Assembly: GCA_014238965.1 (NCBI GenBank)
Contig: JABAAC010000021.1
Span: forward strand, 1 to 53,776
Direction: 5' to 3'
Origin: Phycisphaerales bacterium
Lineage (GTDB): Bacteria; Planctomycetota; Phycisphaerae; Phycisphaerales; SM1A02
Length of the DNA: 53,776 nucleotides
Shown: positions 23,190 through 32,197 of the stretch, piece by piece
Layout: every line of letters starts with the position of its first letter
Numbering within the stretch: the stretch's first letter is position 1
Position numbers and translations under genes: made by a program
Notes under the pieces: generated by a model
Databases searched by the model: none
Seen by the model: the letters and a program-made list of their open reading frames with translations, nothing else
What the model was told of the DNA's origin: nothing

Positions 23190-25667
23190 TCAGAATGACA
23201 AGATCTGGTGGCTTTGGCTTGATGCAGGGTCAGGCAGCCCTCCGGCTTGCGACAACTGGGCTTCTGTGAGCACTTCACGCAGGGCAGCGAGTTGTTTCAG
23301 AGCCACTTCTCGCCGGGCGAATTTCTTGCGATCCAGTTCATCGCGGCTTCGCTCGAAGGCCTGGAAGGCCGCCATCATGTCTTCTGTATCGCCGCCTTCC
23401 ATCAACTGGGAGAGGTCGGCTTGCGCATCCAGCTCGTCGATCATTTTCTCACTCGAGGCCCACCACTGCGTGTCGTGCTGCATGCGGAGCATTGCCATCT
23501 TGCCACGTTGCGCATCGGTCAAATCATCTAGTTGCATTGCGGCGTCAAAGGACAATGCCAGTGGATCGCCTTTACCCAGGATGTTTGGCCAGGCCCTGAC
23601 CAACCACGCTCGCCGGACGCGCAGGGCATCGTCCTTTGACAAGTTCATCATGAGTGCGTCGATGCCCTCGCAATTGGCTCGGGCCATTTCGGATTTGGTT
23701 TTGCGCAGGCGTTCTTGCAGACCCTTCATCGCTGAATCGTCAATTGATATGGAGACGTTTAGGGCGTCATCATTGTCCTGCTGGGCAAATTGCCTGTTCA
23801 TTTGCGCGTGCATCGCTCTTTGAAACGCTTCACTGGCCGACTGCAGATTATCTGCCGCTGCCGTTGCCAATTCATGCCAGTTGCCCAGATCCCGTAGCGA
23901 TTGAGTGACCTGGGCATCGTCAAGATCAACGGACTGCAGCGCCTCGGCTGGGTCCGCGCGGTGTACTTGGCCGCTACCGCCCATGTCCATCGAGATCATG
24001 CCCATCAAACCACCATTGGCCGCAAGGCTGCGTTGCCGGGCGAGGCGATGCCACCGCACCGCTTCGCTGTCATCAAGTGCTTCTGTGCCTTGGAAGAAGG
24101 CGTCATCGGCGATTTGTGTGATAGCTCGACCTTCAGTGGAGGGATCAAATGGCGAGAACATCATGTGGCCATCACCTTGGTTGAATGATGCGGCTTCTTG
24201 AGGATCGGCCAGTGCGGCCGCATGTGCATCCAAGAGTGCATCAAGCGCATCAATGTCGTCTTGATCGAGGGCCAAATCTCGGATGAGTCGCCCTCGCAGT
24301 GATCCTGGCAGCGGCTTAAAGCCAAACAAGGCACTCATCTCAGGGGAACTCTCAAGCATGTTGCCATCAAAGGACACACTGCTACTCATGATGACGGTGT
24401 TGCCAGCAGGCAGGCCCATGGGGCCGCCAGAACTTCCAACAATGATCTCTACGCTTGACTCGGAGAACACGTTTGGTTTGGCACTTTGGTGGGCGAGTTC
24501 CTGTACTAGAGGCTGGCCAAGGTCGCCAAGTGCCACGAGGGCTTCATTGAGCTGCCGCGAACGCAACTGGAGTGGCTCTTGCGCTTGTTGCAAATCATCA
24601 ATCCGTTGCTGCCAAGGGCTCTCTGTCATGTCATCCAATTCGAAATACAACATGTCCTCGTGCGGCATCGCAAGGATTCTGGTGGCCGCAGTGGCGATCA
24701 GGCCAGCCATATCGTTCCAATAGTCTTCAAGTAGCGGTCGGACAGCTTCGTTGTCAGCGCTGATGCCAGCAAATCGCAGCGTGTGTTGGAAGTCTTCGTT
24801 GACATTTGCCCCAAGCTGGCGGACGACGCTCATGCGGACGGCGTGGGCGTCTTCTGGCGGCAGCATGTCAGCGAGTTCGCGGGCACCGTGCCAGGCTTGC
24901 ATAGAAATAGCTTGGGAGGTCCTCATTGAGGGCATTCGAAGTTCGCGAGCTTCAGCCTGAGCTTCTATAGCCAGCGATTGGATGGCTTCCCGATCATCGT
25001 GGGCAATGAGGTCAGCCATTGTGCTGCTCCAAGACGCCGCCATTTCAGTCATCGCGAGAAACTCAGCACGCTGGGCTCGCACATGGGCCTGCAGAAGGCC
25101 GGTGCGTCCGTCTTCCCAGTCGTACAGCATCCCTTGCAGGTCCTGATCGAGTCGTTGGGTGCCGAGATAGTCGGCCAGCTCAAACCCCATCAGCCCGGTG
25201 CGGTGTCGTTCTCTCGCCATTCGGTCGCGAGCTCTTCGAAGCCGCAGCCGCTCAAGGGCCAGTTGCTGCTCATCGCCCATGATGGCTGCAGCGCGGCCGA
25301 AATAGTCATCGTCAATGGAGGCCATTCGGCTCAGGAGTACGGCATGTTCGCCAAGGGCGGTTTGGGCAACTGAGACGTCTTCTATGAAGCCCTGAAGGGC
25401 CGTGCCGTGCTCATCGAGCCACCGGGCAATGGGGCCCGTTTGCAGGTCTTCCATATCGACCAGATAGAGGGTGTGTGCCGTTTCGAGGTCTTCCCACTGG
25501 GCCTCAGCAGGGGGCAGGCGATCGAGTTGTTGTCGAAGGGTGGCCCATGACATTGGGCTGGGGAAGTGAGGCTGGGCACCTTGCCCCGCCGCGATCGCGG
25601 TCTGGAGCAATACCACCGCTCCTACGAAGAATCTGACAGCTATACGTCGAATCGGTTGTGCCGCCAT
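23190..25667 (-). CDS. Large secreted helical protein of unknown function
   Basis: 825 residues. Residues 1-26 (MAAQPIRRIAVRFFVGAVVLL...) form a signal peptide with Arg before the hydrophobic core. The mature part is nearly all helical and very rich in Ala, Gln, Asp, Met and Leu, with many Met residues and short repeats such as LQQAQEPLQLRSRQL. One beta-like island of Gly/Ser/Met (NTVIMSSSVSFDGNM, GSSGGPMGLPAGN) interrupts it. No enzymatic motif is seen. LTDAQRGKMAMLRMQ resembles the LTxxQ motif of CpxP/Spy-like proteins and a segment of the 396-residue secreted protein at 15.9-17.1 kb. ATG 25667 is chosen because the signal peptide starts there. It is divergent from the glutamine synthetase gene, 160 bases apart. 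Confidence 0.75.
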   Translation of the reverse strand: MAAQPIRRIAVRFFVGAVVLLQTAIAAGQGAQPHFPSPMSWATLRQQLDRLPPAEAQWEDLETAHTLYLVDMEDLQTGPIARWLDEHGTALQGFIEDVSVAQTALGEHAVLLSRMASIDDDYFGRAAAIMGDEQQLALERLRLRRARDRMARERHRTGLMGFELADYLGTQRLDQDLQGMLYDWEDGRTGLLQAHVRAQRAEFLAMTEMAASWSSTMADLIAHDDREAIQSLAIEAQAEARELRMPSMRTSQAISMQAWHGARELADMLPPEDAHAVRMSVVRQLGANVNEDFQHTLRFAGISADNEAVRPLLEDYWNDMAGLIATAATRILAMPHEDMLYFELDDMTESPWQQRIDDLQQAQEPLQLRSRQLNEALVALGDLGQPLVQELAHQSAKPNVFSESSVEIIVGSSGGPMGLPAGNTVIMSSSVSFDGNMLESSPEMSALFGFKPLPGSLRGRLIRDLALDQDDIDALDALLDAHAAALADPQEAASFNQGDGHMMFSPFDPSTEGRAITQIADDAFFQGTEALDDSEAVRWHRLARQRSLAANGGLMGMISMDMGGSGQVHRADPAEALQSVDLDDAQVTQSLRDLGNWHELATAAADNLQSASEAFQRAMHAQMNRQFAQQDNDDALNVSISIDDSAMKGLQERLRKTKSEMARANCEGIDALMMNLSKDDALRVRRAWLVRAWPNILGKGDPLALSFDAAMQLDDLTDAQRGKMAMLRMQHDTQWWASSEKMIDELDAQADLSQLMEGGDTEDMMAAFQAFERSRDELDRKKFARREVALKQLAALREVLTEAQLSQAGGLPDPASSQSHQILSF

Positions 25668-25810
25668 GGGTGAGATGCCCCTTCCGCCCTCCGTGGGCAA
25701 CCAAAGCCAGCATATCCACAACCATCTCCATTGCGGCAACTCATTACCCAAAGGCACGCTTGTCGGGATATTCTGCACGCATCTACACAGCCCAACACTA
25801 ATCGCCCGTT

Positions 25811-25819
25811 GAGGAGAGG
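25811..25819 (+). promoter_or_regulatory. Strong Shine-Dalgarno site of glutamine synthetase
   Basis: GAGGAGAGG lies 8 bases before ATG 25828. It favours this ATG over the in-frame GTG at 25819, which overlaps the site itself. Confidence 0.75.
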
Positions 25820-25827
25820 TGAACCGT

Positions 25828-28047
25828 ATGTCCCGAACCATCGCGTACCTTGACACCCCGAACCAGCAAAAACCTTCAAGGGCCCGCACGGAGATGTACA
25901 ACACCATGCGATCAGACGATGTGCAGCGTGATGCCATGGCAACATTTGGCGACAACTATGGCGCACTGACGTTCGCCGGTGAGAACGCTCGTCGACGCTT
26001 GGGTCCGCATGCGTTGGAACAATTGGAGCGCACTGTGCAGCACGGCGAGCCACTGAACGAGGCTATTGCCAATGAAGTCGCCACGGCGATGAAGGATTGG
26101 GCGATTGAAAATGGTTGCACGCACTATTGCCATTGGTTCCAGCCACTGACGGGATCTACGGCAGAAAAGCATGACTCGTTTCTGAATTTGGATCACAACG
26201 GACAGCCACTTGCAGAATTCTCAGGCGATGCACTGATCTGCGGCGAGCCTGATGCATCGTCGTTCCCAAGTGGTGGTGTACGCGATACATGGGAAGCGCG
26301 TGGATACACCGCGTGGGATCCAACGAGTCCAGCGTTCATCATGCGAAACGGCGGCGAGCGGACACTTTGTATTCCCACGGCGTTCGTTTCATGGACAGGC
26401 GAGTCGCTGGACCTTAAAACGCCGCTGCTTCGATCGAACGATGCAATTAGCAAACAGGCGATGCGAGTGCTGCGTTTGTTCGGCAATGATGCCGGTGTTC
26501 GACATGTGTATACGACACTTGGCTGCGAGCAGGAATATTTTCTGATCGATGAGGATCTTGCTGCGATGCGGCCGGATCTTGCCATGTGTGGTCGAACAGT
26601 CATGGGCGCTCAGCCTCCCAAAGGCCATCAGCTCGATGATCACTACTTCGGTTCTATTCCACCAGATGTGCAAGCCTTCATGGGCGATGCAGAGGAACGA
26701 CTGTACGAGTTGGGCATTCCAGCAAAGACGCGACACAACGAAGTCGCCCCAAGACAGTTTGAGCTCGCACCGCTCTTTGAACGGGCGAATGTTGCGTCAG
26801 ATCACCAGCAACTGATTATGAATGTGCTTAAGCGTGCGGCAAGGCGCAATGGTTTCACATGCTTGCTGCATGAGAAGCCCTTTGCCGGAATTAATGGCAC
26901 CGGGAAGCACAACAACTGGTCGATGAGTACGGATACAGGCCACAATCTGCTCAGCCCAGGTAAGCGAGGCGGGAGCAATTTGCAGTTCTTGACATTCGTG
27001 TGCGCCGTCGTGCGTGCGCTTGACTTGCATGCAGACATTCTTCGTGGGTCCATAGCCAGTGCGGGCAACGATCATCGGCTTGGCGCTAATGAGGCTCCTC
27101 CGGCAATTCTCAGTATGTACACGGGCGAAGAACTTCAAGCCATGCTGGACAAACTTGCCACTGGCGAGACAGCAGCGTTTGATTCCAAGACCGAACTGGA
27201 TCTTGGATCAACCGTTATGCCAACCTTGGAACGACATGCAGGCGATCGAAATCGAACCAGTCCATTTGCATTCATCGGCAATCGATTTGAATTCCGAGCC
27301 GTCGGTGGGCAGGCCCCCGTGGCTTGGCCAAACACCGTGCTGAATACGGCAGTTGCGGAGTCGATTGACTTTATTGCAACAGCCATCGAGGCGGCAGTCG
27401 CCGAGGGAGAGACCAAGGGGAGCATCGAAGCGAGCGCCACGAGCGTGCTTGGTGACGTGTTGAAGCAGCACCGAAGGGTCATCTTTAATGGCGACAACTA
27501 CACGGAGGCATGGCATGCTGAAGCAGAGCAGCGAGGCCTGCCAATACTGCGTGGCACAGCTGATGCGCTACCGGCATTCCGTGGCGATGATGTTGCTGAA
27601 ATGTTCGACTCCTATGGAGTTATGAGTACTCGCGAGTTGAATGCTCGTATTGATGTGCTCATAGAGATGTACTGCACGACCGTTACGATCGAGGCGAACA
27701 CCATGATGCAAATGGCCGATCGAATGGTTCGACCAGCTGCAGTTCGATACTGCACTGAGCTTGCGGAGTCCGTTGCGACGATGGCTACGGCTGGCGCTTC
27801 ATGTACTGCTGTTGCGAGTGACCTCAATCAACTGATCTCGGTAATGGATGTCTTGGCTACCAGACAAGGCGCGCTACGTGCGGCGATTGATCACAATGTC
27901 GGTGACAACGATGCGCATGCGAGCCACGTCCAAAACACACTGATTCCTGCGATGGATGCAGTGCGATTAGCATGCGATGACATTGAGTCCATTGTGCCCG
28001 TCGATCTTTGGCCAATGCCGTCTTATACGGACATGCTCTTTGGCTGA
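25828..28047 (+). CDS. glnN: Type III glutamine synthetase
   Basis: 739 residues, the large GSIII form, unlike the 450-residue type I enzyme. It makes glutamine from glutamate, ammonia and ATP. GSIII-typical motifs: EQEYFLIDE (metal-binding glutamates), [46 protein letters not shown] and [13 protein letters not shown]. It has a strong Shine-Dalgarno site. The 160-base gap upstream, shared with the divergent 825-residue gene, is the likely promoter region. The downstream lipoprotein gene overlaps its stop. Confidence 0.95.
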   Translation: MSRTIAYLDTPNQQKPSRARTEMYNTMRSDDVQRDAMATFGDNYGALTFAGENARRRLGPHALEQLERTVQHGEPLNEAIANEVATAMKDWAIENGCTHYCHWFQPLTGSTAEKHDSFLNLDHNGQPLAEFSGDALICGEPDASSFPSGGVRDTWEARGYTAWDPTSPAFIMRNGGERTLCIPTAFVSWTGESLDLKTPLLRSNDAISKQAMRVLRLFGNDAGVRHVYTTLGCEQEYFLIDEDLAAMRPDLAMCGRTVMGAQPPKGHQLDDHYFGSIPPDVQAFMGDAEERLYELGIPAKTRHNEVAPRQFELAPLFERANVASDHQQLIMNVLKRAARRNGFTCLLHEKPFAGINGTGKHNNWSMSTDTGHNLLSPGKRGGSNLQFLTFVCAVVRALDLHADILRGSIASAGNDHRLGANEAPPAILSMYTGEELQAMLDKLATGETAAFDSKTELDLGSTVMPTLERHAGDRNRTSPFAFIGNRFEFRAVGGQAPVAWPNTVLNTAVAESIDFIATAIEAAVAEGETKGSIEASATSVLGDVLKQHRRVIFNGDNYTEAWHAEAEQRGLPILRGTADALPAFRGDDVAEMFDSYGVMSTRELNARIDVLIEMYCTTVTIEANTMMQMADRMVRPAAVRYCTELAESVATMATAGASCTAVASDLNQLISVMDVLATRQGALRAAIDHNVGDNDAHASHVQNTLIPAMDAVRLACDDIESIVPVDLWPMPSYTDMLFG

Positions 28048-28432
28048 TTGGCCCAGAAGTCTGTGCGCTTGCATGGTGGCGTGTCTATTGACGAGCTGCA
28101 ACACGCCTCATGTTGAACCGGATCGTATTTCGTCCATTCAGGTGCTTGGTTTTTCGGGGTGTCCCAGCACGCCCGAGTTGCTATATCGCGTGAAGTTGGC
28201 GACGATTCAAAGTGGCATCAATGCAACCGTTGTGTACCTCGATCAGCATGATCTAGCGCAAAGCGATGTACGGCGTGGGTACCCCGCCCCAACTGTGCTT
28301 GTTGACGGCCACGATCTATACGGGTTGCCAGCACCGACAGCAATCGCAGCGGGGTGCCGGCTGTATGCGGCCGGCCTGCCTACAACTGAAAGCATCACCG
28401 ATCGCCTATTGGCGACCAACGAAGGCCAATAG
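28040..28432 (+). CDS. Small thioredoxin-fold lipoprotein
   Basis: About 130 residues. From a TTG start at 28040 the N-terminus is [20 protein letters not shown], a short lipoprotein signal with Cys at residue 20; starting at ATG 28073 leaves too short a signal. The mature part resembles a small thioredoxin-fold protein: [16 protein letters not shown] with one Cys, then a long helix, then [15 protein letters not shown] with the cis-Pro type turn and a second Cys in AAGCRLYA. The function may be thiol-disulfide or metal related; this is tentative. The start overlaps the glutamine synthetase stop by 8 bases, so the genes are probably co-expressed. The TAG stop closes a hairpin. Confidence 0.6.
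   Translation: MADWPRSLCACMVACLLTSCNTPHVEPDRISSIQVLGFSGCPSTPELLYRVKLATIQSGINATVVYLDQHDLAQSDVRRGYPAPTVLVDGHDLYGLPAPTAIAAGCRLYAAGLPTTESITDRLLATNEGQ
28406..28432 (+). terminator. Hairpin ending at the stop of the thioredoxin-like lipoprotein gene
   Basis: CTATTGGC and GCCAATAG form a perfect 8-bp stem with an 11-base loop. The last three bases are the TAG stop. The arms nearly match those of the hairpin at the hydrolase gene end (2671-2694), also ending in TAG. Confidence 0.45.
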
Positions 28433-28435
28433 CCG

Positions 28436-28454
28436 CTTCAGGATTTGCCTGAGG
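28436..28454 (-). terminator. Hairpin spanning the gpmA stop codon
   Basis: CTTCAGG pairs with CCTGAGG (7 bp including one G-T pair) around a 5-base loop. The TGA stop of gpmA lies in the arm. Together with the neighbouring hairpin it separates two convergent genes only 5 bases apart. Confidence 0.42.
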
Positions 28455-29187
28455 CCTGCGCCGCGACGGCTGCAGCAGCCGCTTCAATAGCCTCTGCATC
28501 GCCAAGGTACCGGCGACTCTTGACCGTCATGTCTTGGGCAAAGTCATAGATCATGGGCACACCGGTGGGAATGTTCAGACCGCTGATGTCGTCGTCACCA
28601 ATGTTGTCGAGGTGCTTTACCAACGCACGAAGTGAGTTGCCGTGCGCGGCGATAATGAGTCTGCGTCCGGCTGCGACCAGTGGTTTAATGTGCTCAGTCC
28701 AATATGGCACGACGCGATCGACTGTGTCTTTGAGGCACTCAGCGAGTGGTAGTTGATTGGCGGGAATGGCGGCATAACGTCGGTCGTTACCGGGCCAGTT
28801 TGGATCATCTCGCGACACCGCTGGTGGCGGCGTATCGTACGAGCGTCTCCAGATATGCACTTGCTCGGCGCCGTGCGCTTCTGCGGTTTCAGCCTTATTC
28901 AGACCTTGTAGAGCGCCGTAGTGTCGTTCGTTGAGTTGCCAGGCCTTTGTGACACCAATCCACGACTGGCCCATGCAATTGAGCACGATGTCGAGGGTGT
29001 GGATCGCCCGCGTCAGGACGCTCGTGAAGGCAGCGTCGAATTCGAAGCCCTCTTTGTGAAGCAGTGATCCGGCATTTGAAGCTTCAACCTCACCAGTAGG
29101 GGAGAGGTCTTGATCAATCCAGCCGGTGAATCGGTTTTCCAGATTCCATTGGCTTTGGCCATGTCGAATGCACACAAGCGTTGGCAT
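28438..29187 (-). CDS. gpmA: 2,3-bisphosphoglycerate-dependent phosphoglycerate mutase
   Basis: 249 residues. Interconverts 3- and 2-phosphoglycerate in glycolysis. The phosphohistidine motif is [18 protein letters not shown]; further signatures are [16 protein letters not shown] and [19 protein letters not shown] 29187 gives the normal N-terminus [11 protein letters not shown]; a TTG at 29220 that overlaps the exonuclease stop is open but less likely. A TACAAT hexamer lies 6 bases before the ATG, so gpmA may be transcribed separately from the exonuclease gene upstream. Confidence 0.93.
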   Translation of the reverse strand: MPTLVCIRHGQSQWNLENRFTGWIDQDLSPTGEVEASNAGSLLHKEGFEFDAAFTSVLTRAIHTLDIVLNCMGQSWIGVTKAWQLNERHYGALQGLNKAETAEAHGAEQVHIWRRSYDTPPPAVSRDDPNWPGNDRRYAAIPANQLPLAECLKDTVDRVVPYWTEHIKPLVAAGRRLIIAAHGNSLRALVKHLDNIGDDDISGLNIPTGVPMIYDFAQDMTVKSRRYLGDAEAIEAAAAAVAAQASGKS

Positions 29188-29193
29188 GAGGAC

Positions 29194-29199
29194 ATTGTA
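29194..29199 (-). promoter_or_regulatory. Probable -10 box for a leaderless gpmA transcript
   Basis: TACAAT is followed by 6 bases and ATG 29187, with no Shine-Dalgarno site. It is located in the 29-base gap after the exonuclease III gene. Confidence 0.5.
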
Positions 29200-29216
29200 G
29201 GAGCGAAGAGGGCTCG

Positions 29217-29984
29217 TCAAGTGATATCAACAATCACGGGGGCGTGATCTGAGCAGGCCAGGCCAGCTTGGCGGTGGATCGACGGGTTGCCGATACGGCG
29301 TGAGGCGGGGGCATTGGCAAGGAGGTAGTCGATGCGCCAGCCGCGATCAAGATCGCGTGCTTGGCCGCGGTTGGACCACCACGAATATGGGCCATCGACA
29401 TCGCCAACGTGCTCGCGAATGACATCTTGCCAGCCCGAATCCACCAGGTCGTTAAGGAACACGCGTTCATGGGGCAGGAACCCACTGGTGTCGCGATTCG
29501 ATCGCCAGTGGAAGATGTCGCGTTCATCACGGGCGACGTTCAGATCACCACCAACGATTACAGGTCGCCGGCGACGTCTGAGCGTGGCCATCCATGGCGT
29601 AAATCGCTGCATCCACGCGTTCTTGCGTATTTGAGCATCTTCACTAGAGGAGCCGCTTGGCAGGTAGACGCTCACGAAATCCATGCCTTGGATATCGACG
29701 CGTAGCACCCGGCCTTCGGGGTCATCCTCGCCCGCGATGCCAGTGTGAAGCAATTGTATTGGTTGGCGTGACAATACAGCTGTGCCTGCGTAACCCTTGC
29801 GTTGAGCAGGGTTCCACTGCACGTGCCAACCCTCGAGCCCCTTCCAATCAGAGGGAAGTTGCTCGGGCAGGCAACGAATCTCCTGCAAAAGCAGGACATC
29901 AGGCTGTATCTGCTTCAGCCAACGGTCCATTCCTTTGCGAATGGCCGCTCGTAGTCCGTTCACATTCCAGGTGGCCACGCGCAT
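29217..29984 (-). CDS. xth: Exodeoxyribonuclease III / AP endonuclease
   Basis: 255 residues. Mg-dependent exonuclease-phosphatase that cuts at abasic sites. Motifs: [24 protein letters not shown] (catalytic Glu), [27 protein letters not shown] and [14 protein letters not shown] 29984 is chosen as the MRVATWN start; the open frame extends 115 codons upstream but overlaps the divergent oligopeptidase gene. TAGGCT 11 bases upstream (29996-30001) is a weak -10 candidate. It lies head to head with the oligopeptidase gene at 30012. Confidence 0.93.
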   Translation of the reverse strand: MRVATWNVNGLRAAIRKGMDRWLKQIQPDVLLLQEIRCLPEQLPSDWKGLEGWHVQWNPAQRKGYAGTAVLSRQPIQLLHTGIAGEDDPEGRVLRVDIQGMDFVSVYLPSGSSSEDAQIRKNAWMQRFTPWMATLRRRRRPVIVGGDLNVARDERDIFHWRSNRDTSGFLPHERVFLNDLVDSGWQDVIREHVGDVDGPYSWWSNRGQARDLDRGWRIDYLLANAPASRRIGNPSIHRQAGLACSDHAPVIVDIT

Positions 29985-29999
29985 GGTGCGCTTGGAGCC

Positions 30000-30005
30000 T
30001 ACTCT
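30000..30005 (+). promoter_or_regulatory. Probable -10 box for a leaderless oligopeptidase transcript
   Basis: TACTCT is followed by 6 bases and ATG 30012, without Shine-Dalgarno site. It shares two bases with the opposing TAGGCT (29996-30001) of the exonuclease gene, so both promoters cannot be occupied at the same time. Confidence 0.48.
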
Positions 30006-30011
30006 GTGGGC

Positions 30012-32099
30012 ATGATTGAATGTCTGATTCCCTTGATGCTGAGTACAACTCCCGTGCCCATACCCCCAGATGCGCGAATTGAACCAAGTGTGACCATAGA
30101 ACACGGGATCACACGCGTGGATCCATACGCGTGGATTCGTCAGAAGGAACTGCCTGAGGTCATTGCACTTATTGAAGCGGAGAATGCGTACGCCGATGCG
30201 ATGACCCCGGGCTTGCAAGGACTTCGTGACCAGTTGTATGGCGAGTACATGGGCCGGATCGTTGAGGATGACGAAGAAGTGCCTTGGGCTAGCGCAGATG
30301 GCTGGACGTATCGAAGTCGCACTATGCAAGGCGAGGACTACCCAATTGTCGAGCGACGAATCGATGACAAATGGGAAGTTGTGCTCGACCCAAACGCGCT
30401 TTCAAAGGCCGGGGACCATGAGTTCTTCAACATCACCAATTGGGAAGTGAGCCCTTCGGGCCGATATCTTGCGTGGCTCCAAGACACATCGGGGTATGAA
30501 CATTGCACACTTCGGATTCGAGACTTGGAGACAGGCGAAGACCTTGTCGACCAACTCGAAAATGTCGGCAGCTTTTCACTCGCGTGGCTCGATGACGCGC
30601 ACGTGTTCTATACCAGAATCGATGATGCCAACCGGCCGCATCAGGTGTGGCGGCATGAGTTGTCAACGGACATCGCAACCGATGGACTTGTGTGGCAGGA
30701 AGATGATGAGCGGTTCTGGGTCGGTGTTGATCGGTTTCGAGATGGTGCAGGCGTGGTGGTGTCACTTGGCTCACAGACCACGGGTGAATCACTGTTCATT
30801 CCCGTAGACACACCAGCGGCGCAGCCAGTGTCGGTACTTGGTCGAGTGGATGGCGTGGAATACGACGTTGATCATGTGCCAGGTGCCTTTGTTGTTCGAA
30901 TCAACGATGCGGGCAAGAACTTCCGCGTGATTGAACTTGCGCAAGACGGAGAAGGGGACATTCGAGAAGTTGTGGCTCATGATCCAGAGGTGTACGTGAC
31001 CGGTATCAGCGCATTTGCAGACGCACTGGTGTTGTCGGAGCGCCGAGGTGGGTATACAGCACTAGAAGTGATCGATCGATCGACGGGACAAGGGCGGGTT
31101 GTTCCATTGCCCGAGCAGGTGTCGACGGTTGGATTGGGCGGCAATCGTGTGTTCGATTCGGACACGGTCCGAGTTCGATATCAGTCACCTGTGTCGCCTG
31201 TGAGCACCGTTGACTTGTCACTTGGCGATCTTGAGTGGACTGTGCTGAAGCACAAAGAGGTTCCGAATTGGGATTCTTCGAAGTACACCGTGCGTCGCGT
31301 TGAAGTAGAGGCGCGTGACGGCACCCCCATCCCGGTATCGCTTGTCACACGAGCCAATGTTGAACCAGATGGATCGAACCCGATGCTGCTCTATGGGTAC
31401 GGATCGTACGGCTCATCGATGAACCCACGGTTTTCATCCACTCGACCATCGTTGATTGATCGTGGGGTGGTGTATGCCATTGCCCATGTTCGTGGTGGCG
31501 GCGAGATGGGTCGCCATTGGTATGAAGAGGGTAAGTTCAAGAACAAGCGAAATACGTTTACTGATTTCATTGACGTGCGTGATGGACTTGTCGAACGTGG
31601 CTGGGCAAATCCTGAACGCATCGCTATCGAAGGCGGCAGTGCGGGTGGCCTACTCATCGGCGCTGTCTTGAATATGCGTCCAGACATGTGCACGGTTGCT
31701 CATGCGCAGGTGCCGTTTGTCGATGTCATGAATACAATGCTCGATCCCACCATTCCACTGACTGTGGGGGAGTATGAAGAGTGGGGAAACCCCAATGAAG
31801 TGGACTTCTACAAGTACATGCTGTCCTATTCCCCGTACGACAATGTCGGGCCAAAGGACTACCCGGCCATTCTGGTGACGGCAGGGTTGAATGATCCGCG
31901 TGTGCATTACTGGGAGCCCACAAAGTGGACGCAGCGATTGCGTGATTACAACACGAGTGACAACCCGGTTGTTCTTCGAACCAACATGGGAGCAGGGCAT
32001 GGCGGAGCCAGTGGTCGGTACGGCAGGCTTAAGGAGATTGCGTGGGAAGATGCATTCTTGCTTGATCGTCTGGGCTTGTCAGGAGACAAGCCCAGCTAG
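30012..32099 (+). CDS. ptrB: Oligopeptidase B (prolyl oligopeptidase family S9)
   Basis: 695 residues. An N-terminal beta-propeller is followed by the alpha/beta-hydrolase domain. The catalytic Ser is in EGGSAGGLLIGAVLN, the Asp in TAGLNDPRVHYWEP and the His in MGAGHGGASGR. These features match oligopeptidase B, which cuts after Lys/Arg in short peptides. There may be a short hydrophobic N-terminus (MIECLIPLMLS), so export is possible but not certain. ATG 30012 is preferred to GTG 30006 because a TACTCT box lies 6 bases before it. A very strong hairpin lies at the 3' end. Confidence 0.92.
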   Translation: MIECLIPLMLSTTPVPIPPDARIEPSVTIEHGITRVDPYAWIRQKELPEVIALIEAENAYADAMTPGLQGLRDQLYGEYMGRIVEDDEEVPWASADGWTYRSRTMQGEDYPIVERRIDDKWEVVLDPNALSKAGDHEFFNITNWEVSPSGRYLAWLQDTSGYEHCTLRIRDLETGEDLVDQLENVGSFSLAWLDDAHVFYTRIDDANRPHQVWRHELSTDIATDGLVWQEDDERFWVGVDRFRDGAGVVVSLGSQTTGESLFIPVDTPAAQPVSVLGRVDGVEYDVDHVPGAFVVRINDAGKNFRVIELAQDGEGDIREVVAHDPEVYVTGISAFADALVLSERRGGYTALEVIDRSTGQGRVVPLPEQVSTVGLGGNRVFDSDTVRVRYQSPVSPVSTVDLSLGDLEWTVLKHKEVPNWDSSKYTVRRVEVEARDGTPIPVSLVTRANVEPDGSNPMLLYGYGSYGSSMNPRFSSTRPSLIDRGVVYAIAHVRGGGEMGRHWYEEGKFKNKRNTFTDFIDVRDGLVERGWANPERIAIEGGSAGGLLIGAVLNMRPDMCTVAHAQVPFVDVMNTMLDPTIPLTVGEYEEWGNPNEVDFYKYMLSYSPYDNVGPKDYPAILVTAGLNDPRVHYWEPTKWTQRLRDYNTSDNPVVLRTNMGAGHGGASGRYGRLKEIAWEDAFLLDRLGLSGDKPS
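32070..32095 (+). terminator. Perfect 11-bp hairpin at the end of ptrB
   Basis: CTGGGCTTGTC pairs with GACAAGCCCAG around the 4-base loop AGGA. The arms encode the last residues of the protein and the TAG stop starts 1 base after the stem. No T-run follows. It is the strongest hairpin in the window and faces the end of the RND operon, about 100 bases away. Confidence 0.55.
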
Positions 32100-32197
32100 C
32101 GGGCCTTGTGACACGCGCACCGTCAACGCAACGACCAAAACGAGCGCCACGTTTAAGACATCAAAGTGGAGGCTGGTCGCCCGAAGTAGGCGGAACG

